A stretch of DNA of 64,000 nt, from assembly GCF_000972845.2 (NCBI RefSeq), contig NC_040013.1:2904642-2968641 (forward strand). Direction: 5' to 3'. This document shows positions 26,321 through 40,154 of this stretch, piece by piece (the stretch's first letter is position 1; each line of letters opens with the position of its first letter). A program made the position numbers and the translations under genes. The notes under the pieces are model-generated. The model made no database searches. It had not been told where the DNA came from and saw only the letters and a program-made list of their open reading frames with translations. The stretch is from Larimichthys crocea. Lineage: Eukaryota > Chordata > Actinopteri > Sciaenidae.

Positions 26321-26970
26321 ATCAGGGTGGCTGGCCCAGCGCTGGGCTAAATGGAAGACTAATGGGTAGTGGGAGCGAGTCTGACGGGCTCTGAGGAGCC
26401 CTGTTCTCTCTCCCTCCACCTGTCATCCATCACATTTCCAGCTGATACTGGGAGATAGCTGTCCCACACGGGTGGGAGGGGGGCCAAGGGAGCAGACAGG
26501 ACAGGGAGAAAGAAGCAGGGAGGTGGGGGCGCCAGCTGGCTGGAGACAGGGACATGGATGTGGCTACTGCATAACATTAGGAGCATTCAGTGTTTAGCAG
26601 CCATGGATTGAGGCAGGAGCCTGTCTGTTTGGGTCAGGATGATACCTTGGACCGTGCTCCGACCAAAAGTGCTACAACCCACTCCAACACTCATGAGCTG
26701 ATTCGAATATAAATGCCATGGTTGCATTTTTATCATGTTACACCATAAGAGGAAAGAAAGAGGCAATTATGACGGACAGCGCCACAGAAAAAAAACAAAA
26801 AAGGAATGGCTCAGTGAGCGTCGTGAAGCTTATGTAAGTAAATTAGAGCCGTGTGGTCTCCTTGACACAATGATGTTCAGAAAACAGGGTGAAGGTTCAG
26901 CTGTGGAACCTTTTCACAAATTCACCAGCTCTGCTTTTTCTCCATGGGATGGACAACACCAGAGGGAGTT

Positions 26971-26997
<27 letters not shown>
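26971..26997 (+). repeat. (CA)n microsatellite
   Basis: Perfect CA repeat of about thirteen units. Confidence 0.9.
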
Positions 26998-27001
<4 letters not shown>

Positions 27002-29556
27002 AACAAAAGCCAGTGAAATGGCTTTTCAAAGACCATTTATATCGGCTCAGATTAGAGTTCTTTTAAAACAGATGTCACCTTGAGGGCAAAGAAAAGAGAT
27101 TATAGATTTTCTTTTTTCTTTTTTTTTTTTATCACCTTCTCTGTGTCCTTTTTCAAAACTCTCCAGGCAAAACGGTGCCCCGGTTGAATAACGATAATTA
27201 GAAAAGATATCCTTGGATGATTAGTGTTTACTGTAGTTACTGTAGTCACTTAAAGAAAGAAAAGAAAAAACTCAAGGCAGGACAAACTGAGCTGAATGTG
27301 GGTGAATTGTGGAGCTCAAACATTTCCCTGAGAACTTCACAGAAGAGCAGCAGCGAGCGGAGGAGCCCTGCAGTCATGCATCGATAAAATATCACCTTCA
27401 TCTTCATTTTAATCACTTCATTGCGGAATATTAGAGCGGCTATTCAACTGATTGATGTCATTTTCTTTTTGTTCATTTGTCAAAAATAAAGTATCAGTAT
27501 ATTTCAGAATCAATCCTCTGACTAGGGGGAAAAGATTCAATTGTTTCTTTGCCTGCTGACAAATGATTGTGTCGCCCACTGCCATGATGAATTTGTATCG
27601 ACGGGCAAGCTGCTGTTTCAATCCAAAAGTACGGCACGCTGCACAAGACAGACTTTGTTGTTACTTATTTTGGTAAAGAGGAAAAACTAATTTTACCCTT
27701 AACTGGGTTATGGCATCCTCCTGTTTTTTTTGGGTTTTTTTTTTGGCGCTTTGAGAGTGGTGTTCTTGGGAAAAGTATCTGTCAATTGGTGCCTCACCTG
27801 TGCTCCTGCTGCAGCTGTCCGTGTGTTTTCACAGCTACGAGGACATGCTGAGCCTGCAGCTATCAAAAGCTAATACTTTTTGGCACTTTTCTCAAGCAGC
27901 AGCAGCAGCAGAGCCACTGACAATGTTGTTCTCACCGATCACGCCAAATTTCTCACCAAACGCCTGATGATATATTCTCCACAGTTCGGTATTCACCGCC
28001 GGCTCTTTCTGGCTTTAGGCAGCTCGCCTACATTGCTGTAGAATTAGTGACGTCCCATTGTTTGGCGGGTTTTCGTGGTCAGGTTGTGTTGGAGGTTTTC
28101 ACATTAAAAATACGGAACAATCATTCCCATTTCTGATTTCTCCAGAAAACCCGACATATTTCTGTTCCCGGGTCAGAATACAAGTAGTAAACTTTAGTTT
28201 CGCCTTCCCTATTTAGCATTTAAAAGCACTATACAGTGCACATAAGTAGACACATAAAGGTCCTATATAATGGCAGATATATAGTGTTTATTAATGTATT
28301 GTCCACTATAACGCCTCCTGTTTGTACCCAAGCACAGGCTTGTGTATAAATAGATAAAAAATAACAATATATCAAAATACTGTGCATATATAATGAGATA
28401 ATTAATAAACTTAACTGATTACAACTCCATTACAGTGTTGTTAGTCACTGAATAAATAAAATGAATAATATAAAATTAGCATTCTCAACAAAAACTTGAC
28501 TCAGCTATTGTTTATAAATCTTTATATATATATATATTTTGCAACTACTGCAAAGTATTGTTGGTCTATAGTGGCAAATGAGTGTGGTTCTGTGTAATAA
28601 ATCTCATAGAATTATGTTTGCAAATGTTTAAGTGTGTCTGTGTTTAATGGTACAGAAATCTCCTGCAGCATTTTAATGGCTCCTCGGTGCCACTTTGCTG
28701 TTTAAATCACAGCTCAGCTCGGTGCTGGGGAAGTTGGGAGGGAACATGTTGTTCAATTACAAAAATATTTTCACATCCATGAATGCGCCCCAGCTTTATA
28801 CTTAATAAGAGAGCGAGAGGGAGACGAACAGCATGTTTTATTCAGTTTTATCCAGTAGTGATGAGTAGTTGCTGGGGTATAAACTTGTGTTTTCATTGTG
28901 TGTCAGCTGACAGCAGGTTTGAGTGTTTGTGCATGTGCTATAATTTGCCTTGGAGAAGTTGGTATATTCTTAATTTATCATCCAGCAAGCGCTCTGTGTT
29001 GTAAACAGTGACGTGAGACTACTCATGCATATTCAGCTCACCCCAAAAAAAAAATTAAAATGGGCCACTAATATTTGCACGTTGTCTCTGTGAACTTCTG
29101 CTGCTTGACCTCAGAGAGTAACGATCATCATGAAATCAACATTAGTCACAGAGGAGGTGCAGATTTTTTACAACAAACGCTGACCCACAGACTCATTCAA
29201 CTACATAATTATGCATTTTGAGCAAAGTGTTGCTCACTCCGTCCACTCATGCCTTTTCTATTCTGGTGGGGAAAAAAAACAGAACAAAATTGAAATATGT
29301 GTCTCAGAGGGGATTTAGAAGTGGGAACAACCAATGCACACTGAAAAATAATACATGCATGTATACTCCTGTGTGTACCCTGCACCACACCGAAGTCTGC
29401 AGGCCTATAGTGGTACAATGCAGTGTATTTTTTTTGGTACTCTGAAATCCACAGGCCATTAATAAGGCGGACTGCAGTCTGAGTCCGGACCCAGAGCTGG
29501 AACCGACTTATCATTGAGTTTTATTCAGTTTTGACTCTTTTTGTTACCTGTCTCTG

Positions 29557-29727
29557 ATTGGCCAGTACTCGTTGCCTTTGTGTGTTTCGAGTTGATTGGG
29601 TTTAGGGACGAGGTGGGCTGAGATTGGTCAAGGTGAGGGCACGAATGTTAGCCAATCACAGGCAGGGTAGGGTGGGCCTTGACTGAATAGAGTGGCAGTG
29701 ACAGTAACATAGAGAATAATATAAAGG
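29557..29727 (+). promoter_or_regulatory. Cluster of CCAAT boxes with a TATA-like box (possible intronic promoter)
   Basis: ATTGG occurs at 29557-29561, 29595-29599 and 29623-29627 and CCAAT at 29652-29656. A TATAAAGG lies 64 bp further on at 29720-29727. Four CCAAT cores in 100 bp in front of a TATA box is the layout of a polymerase II promoter, but no gene is recognised just downstream and the stretch could be part of a repeat. Confidence 0.3.
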
Positions 29728-31353
29728 AGTGAGGAGACAAGAGAGAGAAAAGAGGTCAAACTGTGAGTCAATGTGCTAAACGGAGGAAGGTTGACATCGA
29801 AAACCGTCTTTCAATCCTTAATAACTTAATTATAATTAGTATGAAAGTACTTTTCCTTTTCAAATTTGCTTTGCTTTGACCTGTATTACTCATTTTTTTA
29901 TTTATTTCATTTATTATTGTATGTAGCTCTCCACAGTCCAGAGTTGCACTGAAAATAAATATTGTTGCCATGACGTTGAATTATAGCTTTCCTTGTTTGA
30001 TGATAATGATGCTGCAGAATCTGAACATGAGCAAATTTTCTCTATCCAGACCTCATGAAATCATAATTAACTACCCCTGCTGTAGTCAAAGATTATAGCA
30101 ACCTACTTCACCTGATCTGACTTTTAATGCTAAAATATAATAAATCCTTACTGAATAATCAACCACCTTTTCCACGTAATCAAGCTGTTTTATTGTGAAC
30201 GAGCTGCTCGTTCATCGACAGGTGGTTATTATTCGTTTCACCTTCAACACCTCTGAACGGAAGATAATACAACGTTTCATTCTTTTGTACTTTCAGTGAA
30301 GCAGCCTTCAGCGTTCTCAGCACTGAGCTTATTGCAGACGAAAGAACAATTCACACACAAAAAAAGATCAGAACTGTTAAATTTGCAGAGAAAACTTTTT
30401 CTCTTTAGTCGGAGTCCTAACAGTCGCAGTTAAAGGAAGTAAAACAGGAACAGTTTGGCAGGGTAGGTGTAAAATTGCCAACGCATACAGTAAAACTTCT
30501 CTGATGTGTTTCCTCATATGACTTCCGCCGCCCACCAGTTTTCACCAGAGTCAGACTCCCTTCACGTATCCTCGCCTCCTCCTGGTTTTTTAGTGTATCA
30601 TCTTGTATGGCAGTGGCTCTTGACACTTATGTGTACCGTAGCTGTTAAAATGCAAATTTCACAGGATTCAGCTCTCCTGTTCTGTCGGCAATTTACTGTG
30701 TGACGTCCCCATCTCCTTGCTGCCGAGCAGAGGACGCCGAGTGTCAGCTATATCCATCCTCCTGAGCCTCGGTAAAATGCCACTATATGTTTTTTTTTTC
30801 GCACAAACTGCAGCACTGCAAAGCACGGAGACCAACATGGTTACAAGCAGATCGCTCTCGGGTCTCTCCGATGTTTGAGGCCCCTGACATTGTTTGCGCG
30901 TCTGTTGTGCCAGTTTTAAGCTGATGGCAGCTCAGGGAAAACTTGAGCTGTGCTGTTTCTTTGCTGCAGACAGATAGCGGAGATAGCTTAAGACATCCTG
31001 TGTAAACACTGCGGGGAGGTGATTTCAAGCCCCATTTTACACCAAGAATAAAACTAAAGTCTCTAAAAAGGCCTGTGGTCGATCACGTATTCATGCCACA
31101 CTCTTTTGTAATGCCACATGAGCATTATGCAGGGCGCATTGTCACCTTTAGATATCGTACAAGAAGGGCAGGTCGCTGTCTTGAAACTCTAAAGTTTGTA
31201 ATGTGGATCCTGCTGCATTTATTATGCGCGTGGCAAACACAGACACGCTTGCTCATTGCAGATGCGCTGATAGACCCCCAAGAGGAAAGTCTCTCGTGTG
31301 GCCTTTCCTTCAGTTGTGGCGAAGTGTGTGTTCTTTGCAAATGTGTTTGCAGG

Positions 31354-31356
<3 letters not shown>

Positions 31357-31394
<38 letters not shown>
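31357..31394 (+). repeat. (AC)n microsatellite
   Basis: Uninterrupted AC repeat, 19 units, at the start of a dense simple-repeat cluster. Confidence 0.95.
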
Positions 31395-31396
<2 letters not shown>

Positions 31397-31598
31397 TCTG
31401 AATACCTCTCCTTCTTTGTGCAGTTCACTGTTGTCCCTGTAAAAAAATTCCATTTCAGCAGCGAAGACTTCGGCACTTTGTAAACAAGTGGTATTAATTG
31501 TCACAGTCTCATTAACTCACAGTGTATGCCGAGTAAACAGCGCTTAGTTAAGGTGAAGTGAAGCATGCTACAAATAATGTGCACTTAGCAGTGAGTGG

Positions 31599-31602
<4 letters not shown>

Positions 31603-31660
<58 letters not shown>
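31603..31660 (+). repeat. (TG)n microsatellite
   Basis: Uninterrupted TG repeat, 29 units, the longest dinucleotide run in the window. Confidence 0.95.
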
Positions 31661-31664
<4 letters not shown>

Positions 31665-31809
31665 CAGTAATGGATTGGGTCAAGGTTGCTTACAGGCAAC
31701 ATGTGGAAATGATAATTGAATGTCGGAGAGAGAGAGGATGAATAATTAAGAGAGAATGGATGAAGACAACAGAGCAACAGGCAGAAGTAAACTCAACTTA
31801 AACAATACT

Positions 31810-32588
31810 CCCCCTCCTTTCCTTTCCTTTCCTTTCCTTTCCTTTCCTTTCCTTTCTTTTTCTGTCGTTTCCTTTCCTGTAATTTTATTTTGTTTCGTTT
31901 AATTTCCTGTGGTTTCCTTTCCTTTCCTTTTCTTTCCTTTCTTTTTCTGGTTTTGAGTTCATATTGTTTCGTTTCGTTTCTTTTTGTTTCCTTTCCTTTC
32001 CTTATTTCCCTTCTTTGTCTTTCCTTTCCTTTCCTTTCCTTTCCTTATTTCCCTTCTTTTTCTTTCCTTTCCTTTCCTTTCCTTTCCTTTCCTTTCCTTT
32101 CCTTATTTCCCTTCTTTATCTGTCGTTTCCTTTCCTGTAATTTTCTTTTGTTTCGTTTAATTTCCTGTGGTTTCCTTTCCTTTCCTTTTCTTTCCTTTCT
32201 TTTTCTGGTTTTCAGTTCATATTGTTTCGTTTCGTTTCTTTTTGTTTCCTTTCCTTTGCTTATTTACCTTCTTTGTCTTTCCTTTCCTTTCCTTTCCTTT
32301 CCTTTCCTGTTTTTGCATTTATATTCTTTGGTTTACTTTCCTTTCCTTATTTCCCTTCTTTTTCTTTCCTTTCCTTTCCTGTCATTTTCTTTCATTTCCT
32401 TTCATTTCCTATCCTTTCCACTCCTTTCCACTCCTTTCCTTTCCTTTCCCCTCTTTTCCTTTCCTTTCCTTATTTCCCTTCTTTTTCTTTCCTTTCCTCT
32501 CCTTCATTTTCTTTCCTTTCCTTTCCTTTCCTTATTTCCCTTCTTTTTCTTTCCTTTCCTCTCCTCTCCTCTTGTTTGCTTTCCTTTA
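31810..32588 (+). repeat. (CTTTC)n polypyrimidine satellite-like tract, about 780 bp
   Basis: The plus strand is almost pure C/T built on CTTTC/CCTTT units, with scattered interruptions. A higher-order duplication is visible: the block starting TGTCGTTTCCTTTCCTGTAA at 31863 recurs at 32121 (offset 258 bp) and stays alike for about 150-190 bp. The word TTATTTCCCTTCTTTTTC recurs several more times. Open frames of up to 267 codons here (Phe/Leu/Ser/Pro only) are artefacts of the repeat. Confidence 0.95.
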
Positions 32589-34689
32589 CACCCCCCCTCC
32601 TCCTCTTTGTCAGCCCAGCCCTGTCATGACAGTGACTCATCACAGACAGATGGTCATAAATCAGCCTCTTTATTAACACGCTCCTGTCAATGAAATAACT
32701 ATCCATGAAATAAGCATCGTTTAATGTGCATCTTTAATCTGTATATAGAACATGACATCCATTAACTAACAGCTGTAGCTGCATGCCACGTGCACGCTCG
32801 TGCTTCGTACAGTATGGACGGACACCGATGAGGAGAGACTCCCTCAGATGGTGCTGACTGGTGTCGGCTGCCTCGTGTTGTTGTTCAGCTCCACCTCTCT
32901 GTCACGTCATGCATACTGTATATACAGATGATGTATCATATATGGTCTTCATTGTTGCATCAGTGAGGACTTTGAATTATTCATGAGTCATATTGTCGTC
33001 TGTATACAAATTAGATTGTTTGGACACGAGAGGGGGAAAATAGACGCTCATGATGGATGCGCTCAATAGAAGCTGAACCCAAAAATAATTTAGTGTTGAA
33101 AACAACATTATGTAAGAGTTGGTGCCTCTGACGCAAATATGTACTGTGTTATTTATATATATAGTTATCCAGTTGAACCTTTTATTTCATGAAGCTGTCG
33201 CCGACTTCTCGTCTTGTCCGGTGGCGTCTCACTCGGTCTCTCTCTCCTTTTCGCCTTCTTAACTTCCTCCATCAGCGTCCTCGCCCTTCGGTCTCTTTGT
33301 CTCTGCTCTGTTGGCAGAGGTGGACTGAGTAAGAGACGCTTAACCCATTTTTATTGCCCACTTACCCACTAATTTGGAATGATGTTTGGCCACCTCGTGA
33401 ATTCAAGTCCAAAAATTTGCCAAATCATTGACCTTGCCCTCTTTATCGGTGGCTACCGTTTATTGCTCGGTAGTTGGTGCACAGTTTTTCAGCTGCTGTC
33501 TGGAAACAAAATTGATGAAAGTGGTGAGAGTGAACCAAAACAAAAAAGTTATGGAGCAACAAGCTAAAAAAAAAAAGCCGGGATGAGCTGCAGAGTCATG
33601 TACACAGTAGTCATGTGATTCTACGTTAATATAATGTTGCAGCTTTAACAGTACGTACAGTACCTCGATGTACTCTACCTATTATCTGTGGAGATGATTT
33701 GTCAGTCAATGTTTCAATTCTCTCACAACAACTATCTCATCTTGTAGTAAAAGAGAAGCCAGTGTACCTTTCGGAAAAGTTTTTGAGGCCCTGCTGTTGG
33801 AGAAGAAATTGGTTTAAGTCTCTCTATCTATCTGTCTTTCACTCTCTGTGTCTCTGCAGGGTCTCATTCTCTGATACTTCCAGGATTTTATGTAAAATAT
33901 GTAAAACTTTATGTACTTGAGAGCAGATGTTTCTTTCAAAGCTGCTGGAAGCCAAAAATTCACAGCAGCCTTCTAATTTCGGGTGTCATGTCTCAACAGC
34001 AAGCATCAAAAATGTGTTAGGAATTAAGTTTCAGTCCAGATTTTATAATATTACTGTACTATATATATAATACTACCCAAGCTTCCAGCTTCTAAATTCA
34101 GGTTCTCTCCTGTAACAGACTAAGATTAGTTTAATTACACATTCAAACTCAAACTCCTTTCCTTTCCTTTCTGGTTCGGTCGGCGTAATGAGAGAGATTT
34201 GAGATTTGAAAAATACTCTTGTAAAATTACTGTCAAAGAAGTATGTTCTGGTGGTTTAATAGCTTCAGATCTTCATTAGAAGCGGTGAAAATATTCTAAA
34301 TATAGCGCACGCTAAAACTGATATTGATGTTTTCAGGTAGCTGCTCCCTCATCCAGAGCTATACATTGCTTTGTTTCCGTGGCGAGGGAGCTGTCTCTTA
34401 AGTCCGGGAAGAGATACAGGCTTCCCCTGTGCAAGCACAATCGCTTCAAGTACTCTTTTATTTCCTTATCTACTAAGCTAATTAATGACCAGAAATGAAT
34501 GTAGTTGTTTTTGGACGGCTTCTTAACTTTTTATAAAGGTTATAAAGTTAGTGTATGTGTGTTGGTGTGGAAATGGATTGGTGGCTGTGAGTGTGATCAT
34601 TTTTAGGGGATGTATGATTGAGCTATATTTATAGCAGGATGAATATTACTGGTATATGTATTGTGAATATCCATCTTTTTATCTTTTTA

Positions 34690-34850
34690 TTTCATGTCAT
34701 GCTGGTATGTGTATATTGTAGGTTGCTACGTCTGTTCTGTTTGTGGTATGTTTATATGTGTTTTATGGTGCTGTAACCTTCCCTATCTCTAAGACAAATT
34801 TCTCCCTGGTGGAGACAAATAAAGAAACCTGAACCTGAACCTGAACCTGA
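34690..34850 (+). mobile_element. 3' tail of a decayed non-LTR retrotransposon
   Basis: TCTAAGACAAATTTCTCCCT, then GGTGGAGACAAATAAAG, followed by an (ACCTGA)4 tandem tail (34827-34850) has the form of a fish LINE 3' UTR ending in its own short tandem repeat. No coding part remains. Confidence 0.5.
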
Positions 34851-36846
34851 TGGTCTGATTTTCTGATAGTTATGAGCATGAACGTGTATTTTCACTTTGG
34901 ATTCTTGCAGATGTTTAATGAGACACTGAGCTTTGCTATCGATTCTGCATTCTTACTATTTCAAGCCATATCTCCAGGAGGTTTAAAGATATTCAGAAAC
35001 TTTGGAGTGTTTCTTAGAGATCTGTATTGTCGAGCTTCATCTGTGCAGACGAAACATGTGTGGATGCACGTCTACAGATTATTTATTCACATGCACACGT
35101 GAGTGAATCCTCCTCTCCCTTCGATGGCACTGCAGAATCGGTGTTAACGTGTAAAGGTGCGTGTTCGAGTGAGAAAGGCACTTGTCCCCGGTGGGATGGG
35201 AAAAAGCCTTAAGAGCTCTGGGGATGCTGCTTCGACAGGTGATTCTATCAGCGGTCCTCTGACCACACATACAGGACAAGGACACAACATCCGCTGCCCA
35301 CTTCAATACCGCGTCACCTAGCCTGTCATAGGCTGAGTCACCTGTCAATCACGGCTCGGTAATGTGTTGCGAAGTGCACAGGCCAAGGGCACTGTCGGCT
35401 GCGGTGATAATTAACTCTGGAAGACCTTTGGGTCATATAATAGGGGTCAGCACACCCCACTGTAATTCTGCCATTAGGCATGAATTGTCCTCTGTGAGGA
35501 GCGGTGTGATTAAAATAACACTGGAGGTTTTCCAGGCATCAGTAACGGAGTTGGGGGTTAGAGGGGGGGGCTCAGAGTCACATCACTTCGTATTAGGAAA
35601 GGTCATATTGTTGTTTGGGATGAAGTTTTAATTAATGATATGATTTGGAAGTCAAATTTAAAAAAGCTCAACAAACCAACAGATAATAAACAGAGTCGAT
35701 GATTATTTTACCTTATTGATCCAGACACACCTGCTTTACAAGCAGCTGGCACTAGTGATGTTTTATCATGTTAGATAATATTAGTCTTTATGAGTTTATG
35801 GCAGTATCGAGTCGGTCGGTGTAGCAGTATAGCATTATATTCCTGATGTGGCCTTGGAGCTTTCAGCAGTCACAGACTTCATCCTCAGTGAACAAAGTGA
35901 CAGAATCAAGATTATTATTATTTCACTTACGTCCAGCTAGTGCTTCTTTCACAACAACTCTCGCCCTCACCTCTGCAAATACAGCAACAAAACACTGCAG
36001 GCTTGCAGAGATTATCATGTCCTTGATGAAATAATCTTAAAGTGGAATCATTAGCATGTGAATGCTTATTGCGGCGCGTAATGGCTATAGAATAATGACA
36101 CCATCTACGTTCCCTATGAGCCTTACTCTCGCTGTGCAACTCCATCTGCCACCGGGCACGATATTTCCTGGGGAAAATGGAAAATGAAGGCTCGATTTAT
36201 CTTTTGAAGACTTTCATGTGAGCTAAATGAATCTACAAACTCTTTCTCCTAATGTCTGCTTCTAACGTTAACGTTACTCTTCTCTCCACCTCGGAACCGT
36301 GGTTACTTGTTTGTGTCTTTTGCGACGTGTTAAGCGTGTTCGTTATTTTGCAAGTAAGGAGACTCAAAGTCGGAAGTCCGTTTTAAAAAATGTGTTTGAG
36401 CATTGAAGAATTAAAAGCACATGTACATGGACTCTCTTTGTTCTGGAAACCACAGTTCACTGACTCTAAGAGTGAGCGAGTTGCTGCTGCAGCCAACGTC
36501 CCAAAAAGAAGTGCCTAACTTACAGGTAAACAGTATTTATATGGAAATGTGCTACTATCTTATTGGTTTAAAGGTGACGAAGGGGAGGAGCCGTGGTTTA
36601 AACTTAGCTCCCCCCTGATTGGTCCATCTCGATCTCCGTCCTCTGCTCCGGTCTCCAATCGGAAGAGGTCAGCAACCTGGGGAGAAAGAGCCTTACACTT
36701 CCTCTCCTGACTGTTAACTTCCTTTCACATTAAGAGCATGGTATTATATTACACCCTGGGTGTGCAGATCTTTAACAACACCAGCCACGCCCTTAATGTG
36801 CCAACAATTATTATGTGAGTGCGCACATCATAACACTTATGTTCAT

Positions 36847-36902
36847 ATAACAACACTCATTGTTTTCTGATATTATAACAACACTCATTGTTTTCTGATA
36901 TA
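36847..36902 (+). repeat. 28-bp unit duplicated in tandem
   Basis: ATAACAACACTCATTG plus TTTTCTGATATT occurs twice head to tail with a 28-bp offset, nearly identical. Confidence 0.85.
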
Positions 36903-39900
36903 ATGCAGCACTTGTATTACCGGTGAAATATTTAACCCTAACAGACGGATGCGCTTGGAAAAGCTTGGGGGTCCACTTGGCTCCATCTCCATGACAACAT
37001 CCGCCAATTAGGACCAAAAAGAAAAAGATCTCGAGCTAGCACGGTGAACGGACTTTGAGTTAAAGCTGCACTGATCAATATGTTTTGTGTTTTAGGTTGC
37101 ATTGAATGCAACTGCTGTGAAACAATCAAAACTTTTTGTTTCGCTGATTAACCGGCGCTCACTCATTCTCATTCACTGTCTATGTCTCTGGAACAACGCT
37201 CGCTTTCTCCCTGTCTCTCTCTGACTCGGACACAAACCAAAGGAAACTTCTTCACGCTGTGATTCCAAGCCAGACTCACATTTAGAAGCTGGGTACATGA
37301 AATAAACAAAGCCAGAACACAACAGGTAGAGTGTCAGAGTTTAGTCCATGAATCTACCTGGACAGTCTTTCAGGTAGGCTTTCAGGCTGGGTTAGGGTTT
37401 GACTGGTATGATCGTCTGATTGGTGGCCGGAGCGTGACGTCAAACTTCCAAAAGCTGGATGAGCCTCAACTTCTCCGCTGCAGGTCGCTGTGTTTCTTGG
37501 TGGACACCTCTGACGCCTGCACCGTCACAGCAAACACAGACTACCCCCGCTCAAATGAACGGAAACATCTGTATCAAAATTATTCTTGCATTCTTCTACA
37601 GCAGCTGTTTTAAAAGATTCTGTTAAATCCAACAGACAAAGGTATCCACGGGCTCGAGTACATTGGTCAACAACTTAATTATCATTATATTAAAGAGAGA
37701 AGGCAAATGAAGTTGTGTAACATACATGAACAGATCCAACATTACTTTAATATCTAGGAAAAGAATGCACCATCACACAGTGCTTGAAGTCTTGTGCTCA
37801 CACAGTTAATTTCTCGGAGAAGAGAAAGTCCTCATCCCATCTAATTCGCTACATAAACAAGCACCAGTTGGATGACGGATGAAGTCTCTGCAATTTAGGT
37901 TGCAAATTTGCAGATCCGAATTGAGTCTTTAATAGACTGCAGCGCTTTCTCTCTCTCTGCGCTATATTAGTCTCTCTGTGGTTTTGCATGATTCGAAACG
38001 TTGTGTCGTTACATTAGTGGCCGGTGTCTCCTTCTAATCCCATTTGCCTTGTGGTTACAAACAAGGTGCCAGCGGAGCCACTCAGCTGAAGGAACAGGGA
38101 ATCCATGCTTTATACGAAGCAGCCCTAATTCAACTGACATTACCGACGGGCTTTAATGGATTTTACCTGTTGAGCCTGCAAATTGAATATTTCACGGCAT
38201 ATCAACTCTTTCGGAGTAACTGAAAAGAAAAGGTGCAATATTCATTTGGTGACACACAGATTATAATCTGCTTCTTGGATTCAAGTTGATTCGTCCTCGG
38301 AAAAGCGCAGTCCCTCTTGCCTTGCTTTTATCTCCCTCGAGCCATTTGATGTTCTTAACCATTGCTTTTTCGTCACTGGAACACAGACTCGCGCACGCTC
38401 TCATGCACGGCGCACACATAACCGAATCCTTTTGTACACCTCAGCCCTGCTGGCTTCGGTCTTGTCTTTCAGTGAGAAGTCGAACTCTTTGCTGTGTCAT
38501 CTCATCGAGCCTCTGAGGTTGTTATTGTTTTATCTCCCGGTGTGTTGATCTCTGTGCGAGGTGGGCGGCCGTCCTTTCCCCGTGCTCTGTAAAGGTCAGC
38601 GAGCCGCGGATGAAGTTGTGTCGATCAGATGAGGGCCGCAGACTGACAGCTAATTTTCATCAAAGCAGCTGTGGGGAGGCGCAGAGGGAGGGTGGGCGGT
38701 GGTGGGGAAAGGACGAGACGTGAGGCGCCTGGGGGGCCTCTCGCCTCTCTGAGGATTCTCCACTACTTATCAGGCTTACTGACTCACTGTGTGGAGATAT
38801 GGCCCTGCAGTCTGCTCAGATCTGCTCGCTCTGAAAAGTTGCAGTTCACTTCTAACACCATTTTATTAGAGAGAGAGGGAGAAAGAAACTCGTCAACAAC
38901 ACGGCGCTGTAACATTTTTCATTTCTAACGCAGCCTCGTCTGATGATCCGCACATGCCAGCCTTTCATTCCTCTCTGTTCATTTTCCTCTTCCTCTCTTT
39001 GCCAGTATTCTAAACATGCTTTGCATTGATTTATTCTCCTCCACCAATTAAAAGCAATTTTGTGAGCATTAGAGTAAGCCATGCCGGGAGCCGTTTACTG
39101 CAGCAGGCTGTTCATTACCTCATTGTGTGTGTGTGTATCTGTGTGTACAGTATGTGTGTGTGTGCACCCGCTTGTCTCTGTGTTGACCTCCTGGGTGCCT
39201 CTGCTATGCTTATTTAACTCCTGCGAATGTGTCTGCACAAGCATGAGTGTGCTGCATGCATGTTTGTGTCTTTCCATTCATGTTTTGGGCATACGTGAGC
39301 AGATGGGTGCGGGTGTGTGTGTGAAATTCCCTGCATGTGCGGGGCATTAGTTCTGTTTGCAGGCTAAATCCTCGTGTTGTCGAAGCGGTGTCAGTTGCCT
39401 CTGCCACGACACAGAGCTTATCTTTTAGTAACTCCTTTACCCCCCTGGGAAGGAGAGACATTGGGGCAGGGCGTGAGATGAGGGGATGTGTGAAAGAAGA
39501 CAAGGAGCTGGTGTAAATAACCCTGGGCTCCCGGGGAAGGTTAAGAAGCCAACACCATGCTGAATACCGAGTGTTCTCCCTGAAGGATCCTGTTCCCTCT
39601 GCACCCGCCCTGTCCTCTCCAACCTGACAGAGCTCTGTAACATGACGGCAGTCATCACAGCGGCGTGTCAGTGCACACAGGTTTCCGTTTGTCAGTAACC
39701 GTCACCGGCTGTAAGACCACCATCCATGCTGATGATGGACATGAGGTATATTAATATTGCATTGGCAGACTACAGGTGGAAGCCTGAAGGCTTTTTGGTT
39801 CAAGTCGGTGGAAGCGAAGTGCCAACTCCTGTAACTTCAGGCAAAACTTGGTGCCTAAAATAGCTTTTGGACCAACTTTTGTACGTGTGGTTGTTTATAT

Positions 39901-40154
39901 ATTTTGCAATAAGACAAAATGCTCTTTGACATTTTGAAATTATGCATAACCTGACAAAATAAGACAATATAAAAATAGCAGAACTACTGTGCCAACATGG
40001 AATAATTATATCAGCTTGCTTTGCACGTCTGCAGTTCGAAATGACTATTTTCTCACCCAGAATGCAGCAGTGGAAGTGTTCAAGAGCCTGAACTATCATT
40101 AACATACAGTGCACACAGGCATGCACCTGCTATGATGTCACTGATTTCTTTATG

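Noticed and set aside
31354..31400. CRISPR-like or other spaced repeat arrays in the simple-repeat cluster
   Set aside because: Repeats are contiguous dinucleotides with no unique spacers; the genome is vertebrate.
31890..32693. 267-codon plus-strand frame and overlapping frames rich in Phe, Leu, Ser and Pro
   Set aside because: They arise from the CTTTC repeat read in all frames; the composition is that of the repeat, not a protein.
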